From: Clostridiales bacterium UBA1390
Lineage (GTDB): Bacteria; Bacillota; Clostridia; Lachnospirales; Bianqueaceae
NCBI GenBank assembly: GCA_002305315.1
Contig: DBQQ01000032.1
Coordinates: 391-40,775 of the forward strand
DNA: 40,385 nt
Direction of reading: 5' to 3'
Positions 26,234 to 35,203 of the stretch are shown here, piece after piece (the stretch's first letter is position 1; each line of letters opens with the position of its first letter). The notes under the pieces are model-generated. The model was given only the letters and a program-made list of their open reading frames with translations, had not been told where the DNA came from and did no database searches. The position numbers and the translations under genes are program-made.

Positions 26234-27928
26234 ATGGACAGTGGATTAAAGATTTCTGCGGTGGCCATCTCTGCGAAGGGCAAGGGGATGAATCTGGACA
26301 ATGTCTATGTGAATGGACGTTATCTGGCACCGGGCAGCGACGAGCCTCAGGTATGCATCCGAAAGACTTCTAATGTGGATTTTCAGATGTATGGCGTCTG
26401 CGATGGTGAGAATGCTGAAGATGTTGCGTTAAAGACCTCTCCCTCTGCGATGGTAATGCAGCGCATGCAGCAGCTGCAGTCCGTACTGAGTATGGATGGA
26501 GCTATATCGCGAGATAAAATTTGGAGTTTCTTATGTGAGACCAATGGAAAGATCAGAGAATACCAGGAGGCAGTAGGGTCCGAAGGAGTCAATAGTACGT
26601 TTGCAGGACTGTTTCTGCATAAGAACAGGGGCCTGGCTGTTCACTTGGGAGACAGCCGGATCTATGTGATCCGGGGCGGCCGTATGCTGCAGATTACGGA
26701 GGATCATCTGGAGGCTACGGATCTGTATAAGTTTGGAATCATCACGCAGGAGCAGGCGGAGGTACATAAGCTGGAGAGCCGTCCCACCGCTACGCTGGGC
26801 ATGTTTGATATTTATGATGTGGAATCGGAAGTATTCTCCAAGTACTTCGTCTTCTATCCCGGAGACCTGTTCATCCTGTGTACGGATGGAATCACGGATT
26901 CTATCACGAATCAGGAGATTGAGCGGATTGTCAGAGGGGCAAAGGATTCTCCGAAGGAGACGATTGCGCAGCAGTTGATGCAGTTGGCAAAAGAGAAAAA
27001 CCAGGATGACAAGTCCATCATCGTACTGCAGGTGGAGGAAGTCATGGGCGAGGGTATCACTCCGGCGGCCACACCGGCGCGGGAGTCCGCACCGGCCGTT
27101 CAGGAAGTTGCCGCAGCGGAAGAAGAGTCTGAGGAGGCACCGGTACAGAAGAAGACCTCTGGGCTAGGAGCGTCTTTGGCGGCATTTGCGGCTAAGGTAG
27201 GCGGCAGTTCTTCACAGGAGGAGCCGCAGGAAGCACCTGTAGAGGAGGCACCAGAGGAGGAAGAGCCAGTGAGGCCCGTACCGACCAGACAGGAGACGGT
27301 TCCGCAGGAAGAGGGCTTCTCGGATAATGAGGAACAAGCGGAAGAGGATGAGGATGAAGGAGACGAAGAAATTACCATCCTAGATAAAATCTTTGGGAAT
27401 CCGAAGCTGATTTTCATCATTCTGGCATCCATTGTAGTCATTATTCTGTTGATCGTGCTTCTGACCTCTTTAGGAGGACGCGGAGGCGAGAATAACAGCA
27501 GTACAAGCAATAGTAGTACGGTGTCCATGCAGGAAAGCCTGCCGGACAATTCTTTGACAGGTGTCAATTCTAGTGCAGAAGTGTCCCGTTCCGAGACCTC
27601 TGTTGCGGACAGCAGCGTGGAGGAGAGTTCGGCAGCGGAAGAGAGTTCGCAACCAGAAGAATCTTCAGTGCCTGAGGAGTCCTCCGTACAGGAAGAGTCT
27701 TCTACGCCGGAAGAGAGTTCGCAGCCAGAGGAGAGTCAGGGTACCGCCAGCGCAGCGACTCATACGATTGCGGCGGGAGATACCTTCTATGATTTACTTC
27801 TCAGATATTATGATGAGTTTAGTGAATCTTTGCTGGATAGTTTCTGCAGCTATAACGGCATTACGCCGGAGACAGTTCTGCAGCCAGGGGATACTCTGCA
27901 GATTCCGCCTCGTAGTGAGCTGAATTAA
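26234..27928 (+). CDS. PP2C-type phosphatase fused to a membrane helix and LysM domain
   Basis: The protein has 564 residues. Residues 1-270 form a PPM/PP2C Ser/Thr phosphatase with the four metal aspartates at 22 (NLDN), 57 (VCDGE), 218 (CTDGI) and 259 (QDDKS), and HLGDSRIYVIRGG near 137-149. The usual DGxGG is altered to DGENA. A Pro/Glu-rich acidic linker (275-385) leads to one membrane helix (391-413). An outer Ser/Glu linker with EESSxPEE repeats (about 460-500) and a C-terminal LysM (509-560, HTIAAGDTFYDLLLRYY...LQPGDTLQIPP) follow. Topology places the phosphatase inside and the LysM in the wall. No Ser/Thr kinase is adjacent. The likely role, inferred, is coupling peptidoglycan contact to protein dephosphorylation. 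Confidence 0.88.
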   Translation: MDSGLKISAVAISAKGKGMNLDNVYVNGRYLAPGSDEPQVCIRKTSNVDFQMYGVCDGENAEDVALKTSPSAMVMQRMQQLQSVLSMDGAISRDKIWSFLCETNGKIREYQEAVGSEGVNSTFAGLFLHKNRGLAVHLGDSRIYVIRGGRMLQITEDHLEATDLYKFGIITQEQAEVHKLESRPTATLGMFDIYDVESEVFSKYFVFYPGDLFILCTDGITDSITNQEIERIVRGAKDSPKETIAQQLMQLAKEKNQDDKSIIVLQVEEVMGEGITPAATPARESAPAVQEVAAAEEESEEAPVQKKTSGLGASLAAFAAKVGGSSSQEEPQEAPVEEAPEEEEPVRPVPTRQETVPQEEGFSDNEEQAEEDEDEGDEEITILDKIFGNPKLIFIILASIVVIILLIVLLTSLGGRGGENNSSTSNSSTVSMQESLPDNSLTGVNSSAEVSRSETSVADSSVEESSAAEESSQPEESSVPEESSVQEESSTPEESSQPEESQGTASAATHTIAAGDTFYDLLLRYYDEFSESLLDSFCSYNGITPETVLQPGDTLQIPPRSELN

Positions 27929-27948
27929 AACATAATAGAGCAGGAAGC

Positions 27949-27981
27949 AGACCGTCATCCTTTAGAGGATGGCGGTCTTTT
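27949..27981 (+). terminator. Intrinsic terminator of the PP2C-LysM gene
   Basis: AGACCG-T-CATCC pairs with GGATG-G-CGGTCT around a TTTAGA loop, followed by Ts. Confidence 0.9.
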
Positions 27982-27984
27982 GTA

Positions 27985-28013
27985 TTGTATTTTGATCTGC
28001 TTTCTGTTACAAT
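27985..28013 (+). promoter_or_regulatory. Promoter of the walRK operon
   Basis: TTGTAT (27985-27990) and TACAAT (28008-28013) are 17 bases apart with an extended -10 TGT. Confidence 0.65.
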
Positions 28014-28042
28014 AAAATAAGAATGACAAAGGAGTTGAGGGG

Positions 28043-28753
28043 ATGAACGAGAAGATTCTTGTGGTGGACGATGAGAAGAGCATCGTGGATATACTGAAGT
28101 TTAATCTGCAGAAAGAAGGATATCAGGTCTTTACGGGCGCCGATGGGCAGGAGGCCCTGGATCTTTATGAGGCCTGCCATCCGGATCTGATCCTGCTGGA
28201 TGTGATGATGCCCAGACTGTCCGGATATGATGTGTGCAGAAAAATCCGGGAGAAAAGCATGGTGCCCATCATCATGCTGACGGCACGTACGGAAGAAGTA
28301 GACACGGTGCTGGGATTGGAACTGGGCGCTGATGATTACGTAACCAAACCTTTCAGCATGAGAGAACTCATGGCGCGGGTACGAACCAACCTGCGCCGCA
28401 GTGCTGCAGGGGTTTCGCAGGAATCAGGAACGGAGAAACTTTCCTGCGGGGCTCTGTATATGGATCCGGAACGATATGAGGTGACGAAAAATGGACAGGT
28501 CGTGGAATTGACTCTGCGAGAATTGGAATTGCTCAAATTTCTCATGTATCAAAGAGGTCAGATTTTTTCCAGAGAATATCTCTTGGAGAAGGTCTGGGGA
28601 TACGAATACTATGGAGATGCCAGGACTGTGGATGTGACGGTACGCAGACTTCGAGAGAAAATCGAGGATGTACCCAGTTCGCCAGAATATTTGCTGACAA
28701 AACGGGGTGTGGGTTATTATTTTACGGATAAAGAGCCTGGAAGCCAGAAATGA
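28043..28753 (+). CDS. walR: OmpR-family response regulator, WalR-like
   Basis: The 236-residue regulator has a receiver domain (1-118) with phosphoacceptor Asp53 in LLDVMMP, acidic Asp9/Asp10, Thr in MLTARTEE and Lys in VTKPFSMRELMARV. A winged-helix DNA-binding domain follows (about 135-230, VELTLRELELLKFL, VWGYEYYGDARTVDVTVRRLREKIE). Asp53 and the overall sequence match WalR/VicR/YycF, the regulator of cell-wall hydrolase genes. The assignment is supported by the downstream kinase, yycH-like and yycI-like genes. AAAGGAG precedes the ATG, and the stop overlaps the kinase start (ATGA). Confidence 0.88.
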   Translation: MNEKILVVDDEKSIVDILKFNLQKEGYQVFTGADGQEALDLYEACHPDLILLDVMMPRLSGYDVCRKIREKSMVPIIMLTARTEEVDTVLGLELGADDYVTKPFSMRELMARVRTNLRRSAAGVSQESGTEKLSCGALYMDPERYEVTKNGQVVELTLRELELLKFLMYQRGQIFSREYLLEKVWGYEYYGDARTVDVTVRRLREKIEDVPSSPEYLLTKRGVGYYFTDKEPGSQK

Positions 28754-30606
28754 AAAGGTCTTTCGGAAGTATCAAATGGAAGTTGGTGTTGGTGTACGCT
28801 GTTTTGGTGGTATGCGTCATCTTCATCAGCGGCATCTATATTATCGGGAACATACAGCGAAATCTATATCAGTCTCGATATCAGGAATTGAAATATACTG
28901 CGGGCCGAATCTCGGATACCCTGGAGCTGGCATATACATCCAGCGAACAGGATCTTGCTGAGGTGTTTGCCGATGTGGTGACCAGCCTTCTCACAGAGGG
29001 TGGAAATGAAGAGGGACTGTTGATGTATTTGCTGGATCCCTCAGGAGAACTTTTATATAGCAGAAGCGGAGAGATCCAGCCGGCAGATCTGGCTTCACGA
29101 ACCGTTCTGGGCGCGGTAGCGGGGGCAGAGAGTACGGAACTATACGTGCATCAGATCACAGAAGATGGTACGGAGCGAACAGTGGGAGATTATGCGGTGC
29201 CTGTGAAAAGAGGGGACAGCATATGGTATATTCTGCTGCTGCGTCAATCGGTCAGCGATATTGAAGAGACGATGCAGAATAATACGGTTATTATTGTGAT
29301 GGCTTCATTGCTGGCTATTGCGGTATCTGCCCTGCTGGCGTATTTTTTAGCAGCGGGGATTGCAAGACCAATCGAGCGTCTGACGCACAGGACCCAGGAG
29401 ATGGCTACCGGAAATCTTGAGATTGCGGATGAGGAGTTTTCCAGCTCCGGCTCTTCGGATGAGATCCAGGAGCTGGAAAGTAATTTCAATCACATGGCGC
29501 AGGAGCTGAACCGAATCTTATCTGAGATCAGCAGTGAAAAGAATAAGTTGGAGACGATCTTTCATCATATGGCGGATGGTCTGGTGGTCTATGATGTGGA
29601 TGGCTACGTGGTGCAGTGCAATCCGGCGGCGCTGGAACTGATGGGGAAAGGCGTGGAGACGGAACGTTTCGGAGAGGCGTTTCCCAATGAGCACTTCGCG
29701 ACGCTTCTCTATAGTCCGGAAGGGACGATTGCAGAACGAATGTTAGAACTAGACGACCACTACGTGCGTGCGGAGTTTGCGGCCTATGGCAACGAGGACG
29801 GCGCCTCGGAGGGATTGATTGTGGTTTTGCAGGATGTGACGGAACAGAGGCGGGCAGAACAGATGCAGCGAGAGTTTGTTGCCAATGTGTCTCATGAGCT
29901 GCGAACCCCGATCACCACGGTCAAGAGTTATGTAGAGACCATTTTAGATGGAAACGTGCGGGAAGAGGAAATGCTGGTCGCATTCCTCAACGTCATCAAT
30001 AAGGAATCGGATCGAATGACGTCGCTGATTGGAGAATTATTGGAGCTTTCGCGTATAGATAATAGACAGGTGCAACTTCGCATGGAAGAGGTGGACTTGA
30101 CAGATCTCTTGACGGACTGTGTCAGACGGTATCGGATCTTAGCGCAGAAAAAGGAACAGACGATGGAAATGCTGCCGGCTGGACCGTCCCTGTTGGTGGA
30201 GTGTGATCGTTCAAGAATTGAGCAGGTGCTTCGTAATATTTTGATGAATGCGGTAAATTACAGTCCTGAAGGGGCCCATATCACGGCATGGAGCAGTCTG
30301 GATGCAGAGCGCCAGGAGGGGATCCTTCACATCAAAGATACGGGTATGGGGATTCCCTATAAAGAACAGAAGCGGATCTTTGAACGTTTCTATCGAATCG
30401 ATAAGGCACGATCCCGATCCTCTGGCGGAACGGGTTTGGGACTGGCCATTGCTAAGGAAATGATGGAGATGCATCATGGAAGAATCGAATTGGACAGCAT
30501 ACCGGGAAAGGGAAGTACATTCCATTTGATTTTTCCTTTGTCCATAAGGGAGGAGATCGATGAGGAAGAAGAGAATGAGTCTATGGATTCTGATTTGGAT
30601 TCTTAG
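28750..30606 (+). CDS. walK: Sensor histidine kinase, WalK-like
   Basis: The 618-residue kinase has membrane helices at about 11-33 and 178-202 flanking an extracytoplasmic sensor of roughly 140 residues. HAMP (203-255), PAS (about 262-365, FHHMADGLVVYDVDGYVVQCN) and HisKA with His382 in NVSHELRTPITTVK follow. The ATPase domain (about 480-600) has NILMNAVNYSPEG, DTGMGIP and GTGLGLAIAKEM. The architecture is that of WalK/VicK. It shares a four-base ATGA overlap with walR. The C-terminal acidic tail (EEIDEEEENESMDSD) overlaps the next gene by 47 bases. Confidence 0.9.
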   Translation: MKRSFGSIKWKLVLVYAVLVVCVIFISGIYIIGNIQRNLYQSRYQELKYTAGRISDTLELAYTSSEQDLAEVFADVVTSLLTEGGNEEGLLMYLLDPSGELLYSRSGEIQPADLASRTVLGAVAGAESTELYVHQITEDGTERTVGDYAVPVKRGDSIWYILLLRQSVSDIEETMQNNTVIIVMASLLAIAVSALLAYFLAAGIARPIERLTHRTQEMATGNLEIADEEFSSSGSSDEIQELESNFNHMAQELNRILSEISSEKNKLETIFHHMADGLVVYDVDGYVVQCNPAALELMGKGVETERFGEAFPNEHFATLLYSPEGTIAERMLELDDHYVRAEFAAYGNEDGASEGLIVVLQDVTEQRRAEQMQREFVANVSHELRTPITTVKSYVETILDGNVREEEMLVAFLNVINKESDRMTSLIGELLELSRIDNRQVQLRMEEVDLTDLLTDCVRRYRILAQKKEQTMEMLPAGPSLLVECDRSRIEQVLRNILMNAVNYSPEGAHITAWSSLDAERQEGILHIKDTGMGIPYKEQKRIFERFYRIDKARSRSSGGTGLGLAIAKEMMEMHHGRIELDSIPGKGSTFHLIFPLSIREEIDEEEENESMDSDLDS

Positions 30607-31087
30607 TCTGGGGAGTTTGCAGGCGCAAGGTGATGAAAGCGCATCTCTGCGGATAGCCATCGCAGAACAGATGGGGTTCGAGGCAGAGAGTATCATTTGG
30701 CGCGATGGTACGACAGAAAAACTGGGGACCTTTTGCTGGTCCGGTTCCTGGATCGAACAGACAGCTTATACTTTTTTGTCGGAATTGGATCTGACAGGAA
30801 CAGCCATGCCAGGCACGATCATATACTATGGTATACTCACGAAGGAAAATAATGGATGGAATATCTGGGATAGAGGTTCTGCAGAAGTGGGAGACTCTGG
30901 ATTGGTGCAGGAAAAGGTTTCTTTGCCGAAGATTGGCTGGCAGTATTTCGCTGTATTTGTGCGACAGGGAGGAACGATTTATGGGTGTGTCTACCAGGTG
31001 GAGCGTATGAGTCGGGAACTGGAAAGCGAACTGCAAAATCTTCGGATGAATCTATACGAAGCAGGCATCGACAGGGAGACGCCATGA
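30560..31087 (+). CDS. Secreted protein of unknown function inside the wal operon
   Basis: The 175-residue protein has a signal peptide (MRKKRMSLWILIWILSLGSLQA, likely cleaved near residue 22). There is no lipobox cysteine, so it should be released or wall-associated. The mature part is beta-rich with aromatic residues and ends in a short coiled segment (ERMSRELESELQNLRMNL). The start at 30560 has GGGAGGAG four bases away and lies within the 3' end of walK. Another in-frame ATG at 30575 is possible. The stop overlaps the following yycH-like start by ATGA. I recognise no family. Its place in the operon suggests a role in WalK signalling. Confidence 0.7.
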   Translation: MRKKRMSLWILIWILSLGSLQAQGDESASLRIAIAEQMGFEAESIIWRDGTTEKLGTFCWSGSWIEQTAYTFLSELDLTGTAMPGTIIYYGILTKENNGWNIWDRGSAEVGDSGLVQEKVSLPKIGWQYFAVFVRQGGTIYGCVYQVERMSRELESELQNLRMNLYEAGIDRETP

Positions 31088-32439
31088 AAAAGATACGATG
31101 GGGACTTATCTTGTATGCGCTGATTTTGATAGCGTTGTTGACACTGGCCGGTTGGCAGCTTTCTACGTTTCTGCGGATGTGGACGCATCGAGGAACTAGC
31201 GGATATGATACAGGAACGGCCGGAAGCGTGCAGCAACTGGATCAGTGGGCGGGCATCCTGCGTCCTATGAGGATCTATGCCTCATCAGGAGAACAGGAGG
31301 GGCGCAGCAGTCTGGTGAGTGATCAGACACAACATTATGAGGCGCTTTATGAGGCATCCTGGCTTTTTTTTCAGGAAGTGCTTTCATCCTGTGAGGAAGT
31401 GCAGATATTGGATGAAATCCATGAAAAGGGTGCGATTTGCCGTTACGAATACGCGTTGGATCTGGATGCGCAGATGGTACGAGCGCAGACAGAATGGATG
31501 TATGCCGAGGATTTCTCATTTCAGGAAGTATGGATGATCCCGGCACAGAGTGTAAGGGAAAATGCTCATGTCTATCTGATCAATCGCGAAAACAGTCAGG
31601 CGCTCAAGATCGAATCCACACAAGTACAGTGGCAGAGCGAAATCAATACAAAGCTCTTAGAGGTGATTGGTTCCGTTTGTTCGGCCCTGGGAGAGAAGTA
31701 TCTGGATGCGTCCTATACGTTTCCCGATGTATTTCATTCATCCTTTTATATGCGGGATCAGGCAGAACCAGAAACAAAGATTCTATGGCAGGTTGTGGAG
31801 GAAGGGGAATTCACACAGGAAAGCTGTCAGGAAATCGCAGCGCGCTTTTTTGATTATCCAGATCTCATGCAGGGGGAAAGTTATCAGGAATCGGCCTGGA
31901 TTTTTACGGACGATCGGTGTACTGTGCGCATACAGGAGAATGGGATGATTGACTATGTGAAAACGCCAGTCAATACGCAGGAGAGTGAGATTACGATCGC
32001 AGAGGCCTATGATATAGCCTTTGCCTTTTTGGAACGCGAGATGTCCTTTGATGAATATCCGTTGGGGACGTATCTATGTTCGGTAGAAAAGACGGAAGAG
32101 GGATATCTCTTTTGTTGGAATTATAAGGCAGATGATCTTCCGGTGATTCCAACGGACGGCATTTGGAAGGAAATGGAAAGAACGGCTGCGATCCAGATCG
32201 AAATACAGGGACAGGAGGTATATCGGTATAGCCGATGGCGAGTTCAGCAGGATCGGAATCTATATCGTCCGCAGGTGATTGCGGAAAGCGTGATAGATGC
32301 CTTGAACCGATTCAGTGAGTATGTGAATGAAGGATGGGAAAATCTGGAGATCGTGTGCCTGCTGGAAAATGGAGAATCTGTGTTTTATTGGGAACTCACA
32401 GCGTCTGGCGTGAAATATTATGAGAGGGTACAGGTGTGA
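31084..32439 (+). CDS. YycH-like regulator of WalK
   Basis: The 451-residue protein has one N-terminal membrane helix (about 6-25, GLILYALILIALLTLAGWQL) and a large extracytoplasmic domain. In Bacillus, YycH (WalH) is a bitopic protein that modulates WalK. This assignment rests on position after walK, topology and size, and on the following yycI-like gene, rather than on a strong motif. The ATG at 31084 overlaps the preceding stop (ATGA), and the end overlaps the next GTG (GTGA), so these genes are translated as a chain. Confidence 0.65.
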   Translation: MKKIRWGLILYALILIALLTLAGWQLSTFLRMWTHRGTSGYDTGTAGSVQQLDQWAGILRPMRIYASSGEQEGRSSLVSDQTQHYEALYEASWLFFQEVLSSCEEVQILDEIHEKGAICRYEYALDLDAQMVRAQTEWMYAEDFSFQEVWMIPAQSVRENAHVYLINRENSQALKIESTQVQWQSEINTKLLEVIGSVCSALGEKYLDASYTFPDVFHSSFYMRDQAEPETKILWQVVEEGEFTQESCQEIAARFFDYPDLMQGESYQESAWIFTDDRCTVRIQENGMIDYVKTPVNTQESEITIAEAYDIAFAFLEREMSFDEYPLGTYLCSVEKTEEGYLFCWNYKADDLPVIPTDGIWKEMERTAAIQIEIQGQEVYRYSRWRVQQDRNLYRPQVIAESVIDALNRFSEYVNEGWENLEIVCLLENGESVFYWELTASGVKYYERVQV

Positions 32440-33266
32440 ATTGGAAGACGATACGTGTAGGAATCCTAGTGATTCTGGTAGTAGTGAACCTAGCTTTATT
32501 CTGGTTGAACCGATTGGAACAGGATCAGCTATATGCGGCTACTGATGACCAGCTGCAGCAAGTGATTGCGCTGTATGAAGAGAATGAGGTGGATTTGGAT
32601 GTATTAATTCATCGGGAAAGCTATCCGCGTGCGCGTGTCATACTGGGGAATGCCAGTCTGCTGGATCGTTCTCTGGTAGAGGTGCTTTTAGGCACGGAGT
32701 ATCAGACGACCTATATGGACGCGCAGCAGACGCGGTATGCCAAGGAGGGTGAAACCATTCTTCTGGATCCAACGCACCACCGTATAGAGTACACATCGGA
32801 GCAGCTGAGGTGGCCTCTATGGGAAGAGGAGACTCTGAGAAGCTGGGCGGATACGCAGGTGTCCGCCTGTATAGGAGATTTGGAATATGTATGTATTCAG
32901 GAGTCGATGGAAGAAGAATACGCAGAATTTCTATATTGTCAGCATTGGAATGAGGAGTATCTCTTCATGAACCAAATTCTGGTACGGATAGAGGCAGAGG
33001 GAACGGCACAGATTATCATGGAGTACTATGAACCTATGGGATACGAGGAGACGGAAAGAGAGATTCGCCCCATTGATGAGATGCTGTATGCGGTATTGCG
33101 GGTCATCCTGGAGGAACGTCAGGATGATGAGGCAATCGTTGTGACGGAGATACGCAGCGGATATGATCTGAAAGGACAGGAAGCAGTATATTGTCTGGAG
33201 TTTGTGCTGAATCACGGAGAGAAGACGATTCGTATGAATGCGTATACGAATGAGAGGATGGACTAA
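32436..33266 (+). CDS. YycI-like regulator of WalK
   Basis: The 276-residue protein starts with GTG in a GTGA overlap with the previous stop. An N-terminal helix (NWKTIRVGILVILVVVNLALFWLN) has the typical YycI pattern of a short cytoplasmic W-K start and an N-L after the helix. An extracytoplasmic domain with a late VLRVILEERQDDEAIVVTEIRSGY and EAVYCLEFVLNHG segment follows, fitting the YycI/YycH beta domain. With YycH it would hold WalK in check in the membrane. No yycJ metallo-hydrolase follows, unlike in Bacillus. Confidence 0.7.
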   Translation: MNWKTIRVGILVILVVVNLALFWLNRLEQDQLYAATDDQLQQVIALYEENEVDLDVLIHRESYPRARVILGNASLLDRSLVEVLLGTEYQTTYMDAQQTRYAKEGETILLDPTHHRIEYTSEQLRWPLWEEETLRSWADTQVSACIGDLEYVCIQESMEEEYAEFLYCQHWNEEYLFMNQILVRIEAEGTAQIIMEYYEPMGYEETEREIRPIDEMLYAVLRVILEERQDDEAIVVTEIRSGYDLKGQEAVYCLEFVLNHGEKTIRMNAYTNERMD

Positions 33267-33268
33267 CG

Positions 33269-33297
33269 GTATTTTCCCAAAAATGCCGGAAAAATAC
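33269..33297 (+). terminator. Hairpin after the wal operon
   Basis: GGTATTTTCC pairs with GGAAAAATACC (one bulged A) around a short loop. No clear T run follows, so termination is plausible but not certain. Confidence 0.5.
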
Positions 33298-33317
33298 CAC
33301 AAAAAACATGGTACGGG

Positions 33318-33346
33318 TTGAAATACAGATGAATTTGTGGTAAACT
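33318..33346 (+). promoter_or_regulatory. Promoter of murA-rlmH
   Basis: TTGAAA (33318-33323) and TAAACT (33341-33346) are 17 bases apart with an extended -10 TGG. A small stem CAGCG-TATATG-CGCTG (33391-33406) lies in the leader just before the ribosome site GAGAGGA. Confidence 0.65.
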
Positions 33347-33423
33347 TTAAGTGACGTCGAGACGGGAATAATCGGCGGTGTTTCAAAAAACAGCGTATAT
33401 GCGCTGATTGAGAGGATAGAAAA

Positions 33424-34713
33424 ATGGAAAAAATCATGATTCAGGGTGAGCACCCGTTAAAAGGGTCTGTAAGCATCAGCGGCGCAAAGAATGCGGCGGT
33501 GGCGATTATTCCGGCAGCTCTTTTGGCGGATGACGTAGTGGAATTAGAGAATGTTCCTTATATTGCCGATATTAAGAATCTGGTTGCTGTTCTTAAGGAA
33601 ATGGGAATTCGGATTCAGTATAGAGATGAACATACATTGGTGATCGATAGCCGTGGGCTTAAGAATCAGTGTGTGGATATGGAAGGCGTTCGCAAGATGC
33701 GAGCCTCCTACTATTTGCTGGGGGTTCTGCTGGGGCGTTTCGGCAGTGCGAAAGTGGTATTTCCAGGGGGATGTAATTTTGGCCTTCGTCCCATTGACCT
33801 GCACCTGAAGGGGTTTGAGGCATTGGGGGCTACGGTGGATGCGAAGGATATAATCAGTGTCGAAGCCAGGGAATTGAAGGGTTCTAGCATCTTTCTGGAT
33901 GTGGTGAGCGTGGGCGCTACGATCAATATCATGTTGGCGGCCGTCCTTGCTAAAGGAACCACTGTCATCAGCAATGCGGCGAAGGAACCTCATGTGGTGG
34001 ATACCGCGAATTTCTTAAACAGTATGGGAGCCAGAATCAGTGGAGCCGGGACAGACCGTATTGTGATTCGGGGCGTAGAGAAGCTCCATGGTACGTCTTA
34101 TACGATCATTCCCGATCAGATTGAGGCGGGCACCTACATGGTGGCGGCCGCGATCACCGGGGGAGATATTCTGGTGGAGAACATCATTCCCAAGCATATG
34201 GATGCGATTTCCGCGAAGCTTTCGGAGATGGGCGTGCAGATAGAGGAAATGGATGACGCGATTCGCGTCACCGTGGATCAGCCGCTTAAACCTACGATGA
34301 TCAAGACGTCCCCGTATCCTGGTTTTCCGACGGATATGCAGCCTCAGTTTATGACGCTGATGGCAGTGACGCAGGGAACCAGCATCATCACCGAGAATGT
34401 ATGGGAGAATCGTTTTCAATATGTGGCGCAGCTCATCAAGATGGGCGCGGATATCAATGTGGACGGCAGAATCGCCGTGGTGCAGGGGGTAAAGGATTTA
34501 ACGGGCTGCGAAGTAGAAGCGACAGATCTTCGAGCAGGCGCAGCCATGGTATTGGCGGGACTGGCCGCCAGCGGCACGACTACGATTACCAATATTAAGT
34601 ACATCTGCAGAGGATACGAGGCCATGGTAGAGAAACTCTATTCTCTGGGCGCTCACATCTCCTGCGATGGAAAATCATTCGACCCGATTGTTTTAGAAGG
34701 GAAATTAGGATGA
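33424..34713 (+). CDS. murA: UDP-N-acetylglucosamine 1-carboxyvinyltransferase
   Basis: MurA (429 residues) transfers enolpyruvate from PEP to UDP-GlcNAc, the first committed step of peptidoglycan synthesis. The two-fold inside-out barrel is complete. The fosfomycin-target Cys117 is present in PGGCNFGLRPIDLHL, so the enzyme should be fosfomycin-sensitive. Other marks are SISGAKNAAVAIIPA at the N-terminus and SPYPGFPTDMQPQFM. It shares a four-base ATGA overlap with rlmH. Confidence 0.97.
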   Translation: MEKIMIQGEHPLKGSVSISGAKNAAVAIIPAALLADDVVELENVPYIADIKNLVAVLKEMGIRIQYRDEHTLVIDSRGLKNQCVDMEGVRKMRASYYLLGVLLGRFGSAKVVFPGGCNFGLRPIDLHLKGFEALGATVDAKDIISVEARELKGSSIFLDVVSVGATINIMLAAVLAKGTTVISNAAKEPHVVDTANFLNSMGARISGAGTDRIVIRGVEKLHGTSYTIIPDQIEAGTYMVAAAITGGDILVENIIPKHMDAISAKLSEMGVQIEEMDDAIRVTVDQPLKPTMIKTSPYPGFPTDMQPQFMTLMAVTQGTSIITENVWENRFQYVAQLIKMGADINVDGRIAVVQGVKDLTGCEVEATDLRAGAAMVLAGLAASGTTTITNIKYICRGYEAMVEKLYSLGAHISCDGKSFDPIVLEGKLG

Positions 34714-35177
34714 AAATTACGATCCTTTGTGTGGGTAAACTCAAAGAAAAGTTTTATAAAGACGCTGTGGCAGAGTATGCCAAGCGTCTTTTAGCGTATT
34801 GTACCTTCCAGGTCATAGAGGTGGCGGATGAGAGCATCATCGAGGGTCAGGAAGAGATGGCAGTGGAAAAGGAAGGGCGTCGGCTTCTGGCCAAACTGCC
34901 GGAGAGGGCTTATGTGGTGGCCTTATGCATCGATGGTAAGGCAAGGGATTCTGTGGAACTGGCGCATTGGATGGGCAGTCGCATGAATCAGGGCGATTCC
35001 CATCTGGTATTCGTGATTGGCGGTTCCTGCGGACTGTCGCCTGCGGTGCTGGCACGAGCGCAGGAGCGCATCAGCTTTTCCCGCCTGACATTTCCGCACG
35101 GTCTCATGCGCGTCATCCTGGCGGAGCAGATTTATCGAAGCTTTCGAATCTTAAAAGGCGAGCCCTATCATAAGTGA
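34710..35177 (+). CDS. rlmH: 23S rRNA (pseudouridine-1915 N3)-methyltransferase
   Basis: RlmH (155 residues) is a SPOUT-class methyltransferase acting on pseudouridine 1915 in helix 69 of 23S rRNA. FVIGGSCGLS is the SAM-binding knot loop, and the C-terminus SRLTFPHGLMRVILAEQIYRSFRILKGEPYHK is near invariant. The start overlaps the murA stop. The final codons and stop (GGCGAGCCCTATCATAAGTG, then A) lie in a 26-base segment that is repeated exactly at 35635-35660. The rlmH 3' end is the known attB site of staphylococcal SCC elements. Confidence 0.97.
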   Translation: MKITILCVGKLKEKFYKDAVAEYAKRLLAYCTFQVIEVADESIIEGQEEMAVEKEGRRLLAKLPERAYVVALCIDGKARDSVELAHWMGSRMNQGDSHLVFVIGGSCGLSPAVLARAQERISFSRLTFPHGLMRVILAEQIYRSFRILKGEPYHK

Positions 35178-35178
35178 G
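35153..35178 (+). repeat. Direct repeat copy 1 (rlmH 3' end)
   Basis: These 26 bases include the last seven codons and stop of rlmH, with core TATCATAAGTGA. They match 35635-35660 exactly. Confidence 0.95.
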
Positions 35179-35203
35179 CAGGTACGAAGGGAGGAATGAT
35201 GAT

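Noticed and set aside
27600..27740. Short tandem repeat array in the PP2C-LysM gene
   Set aside because: The repeats encode a degenerate Ser/Glu linker (EESSxPEE) within the gene, not an independent repeat element.
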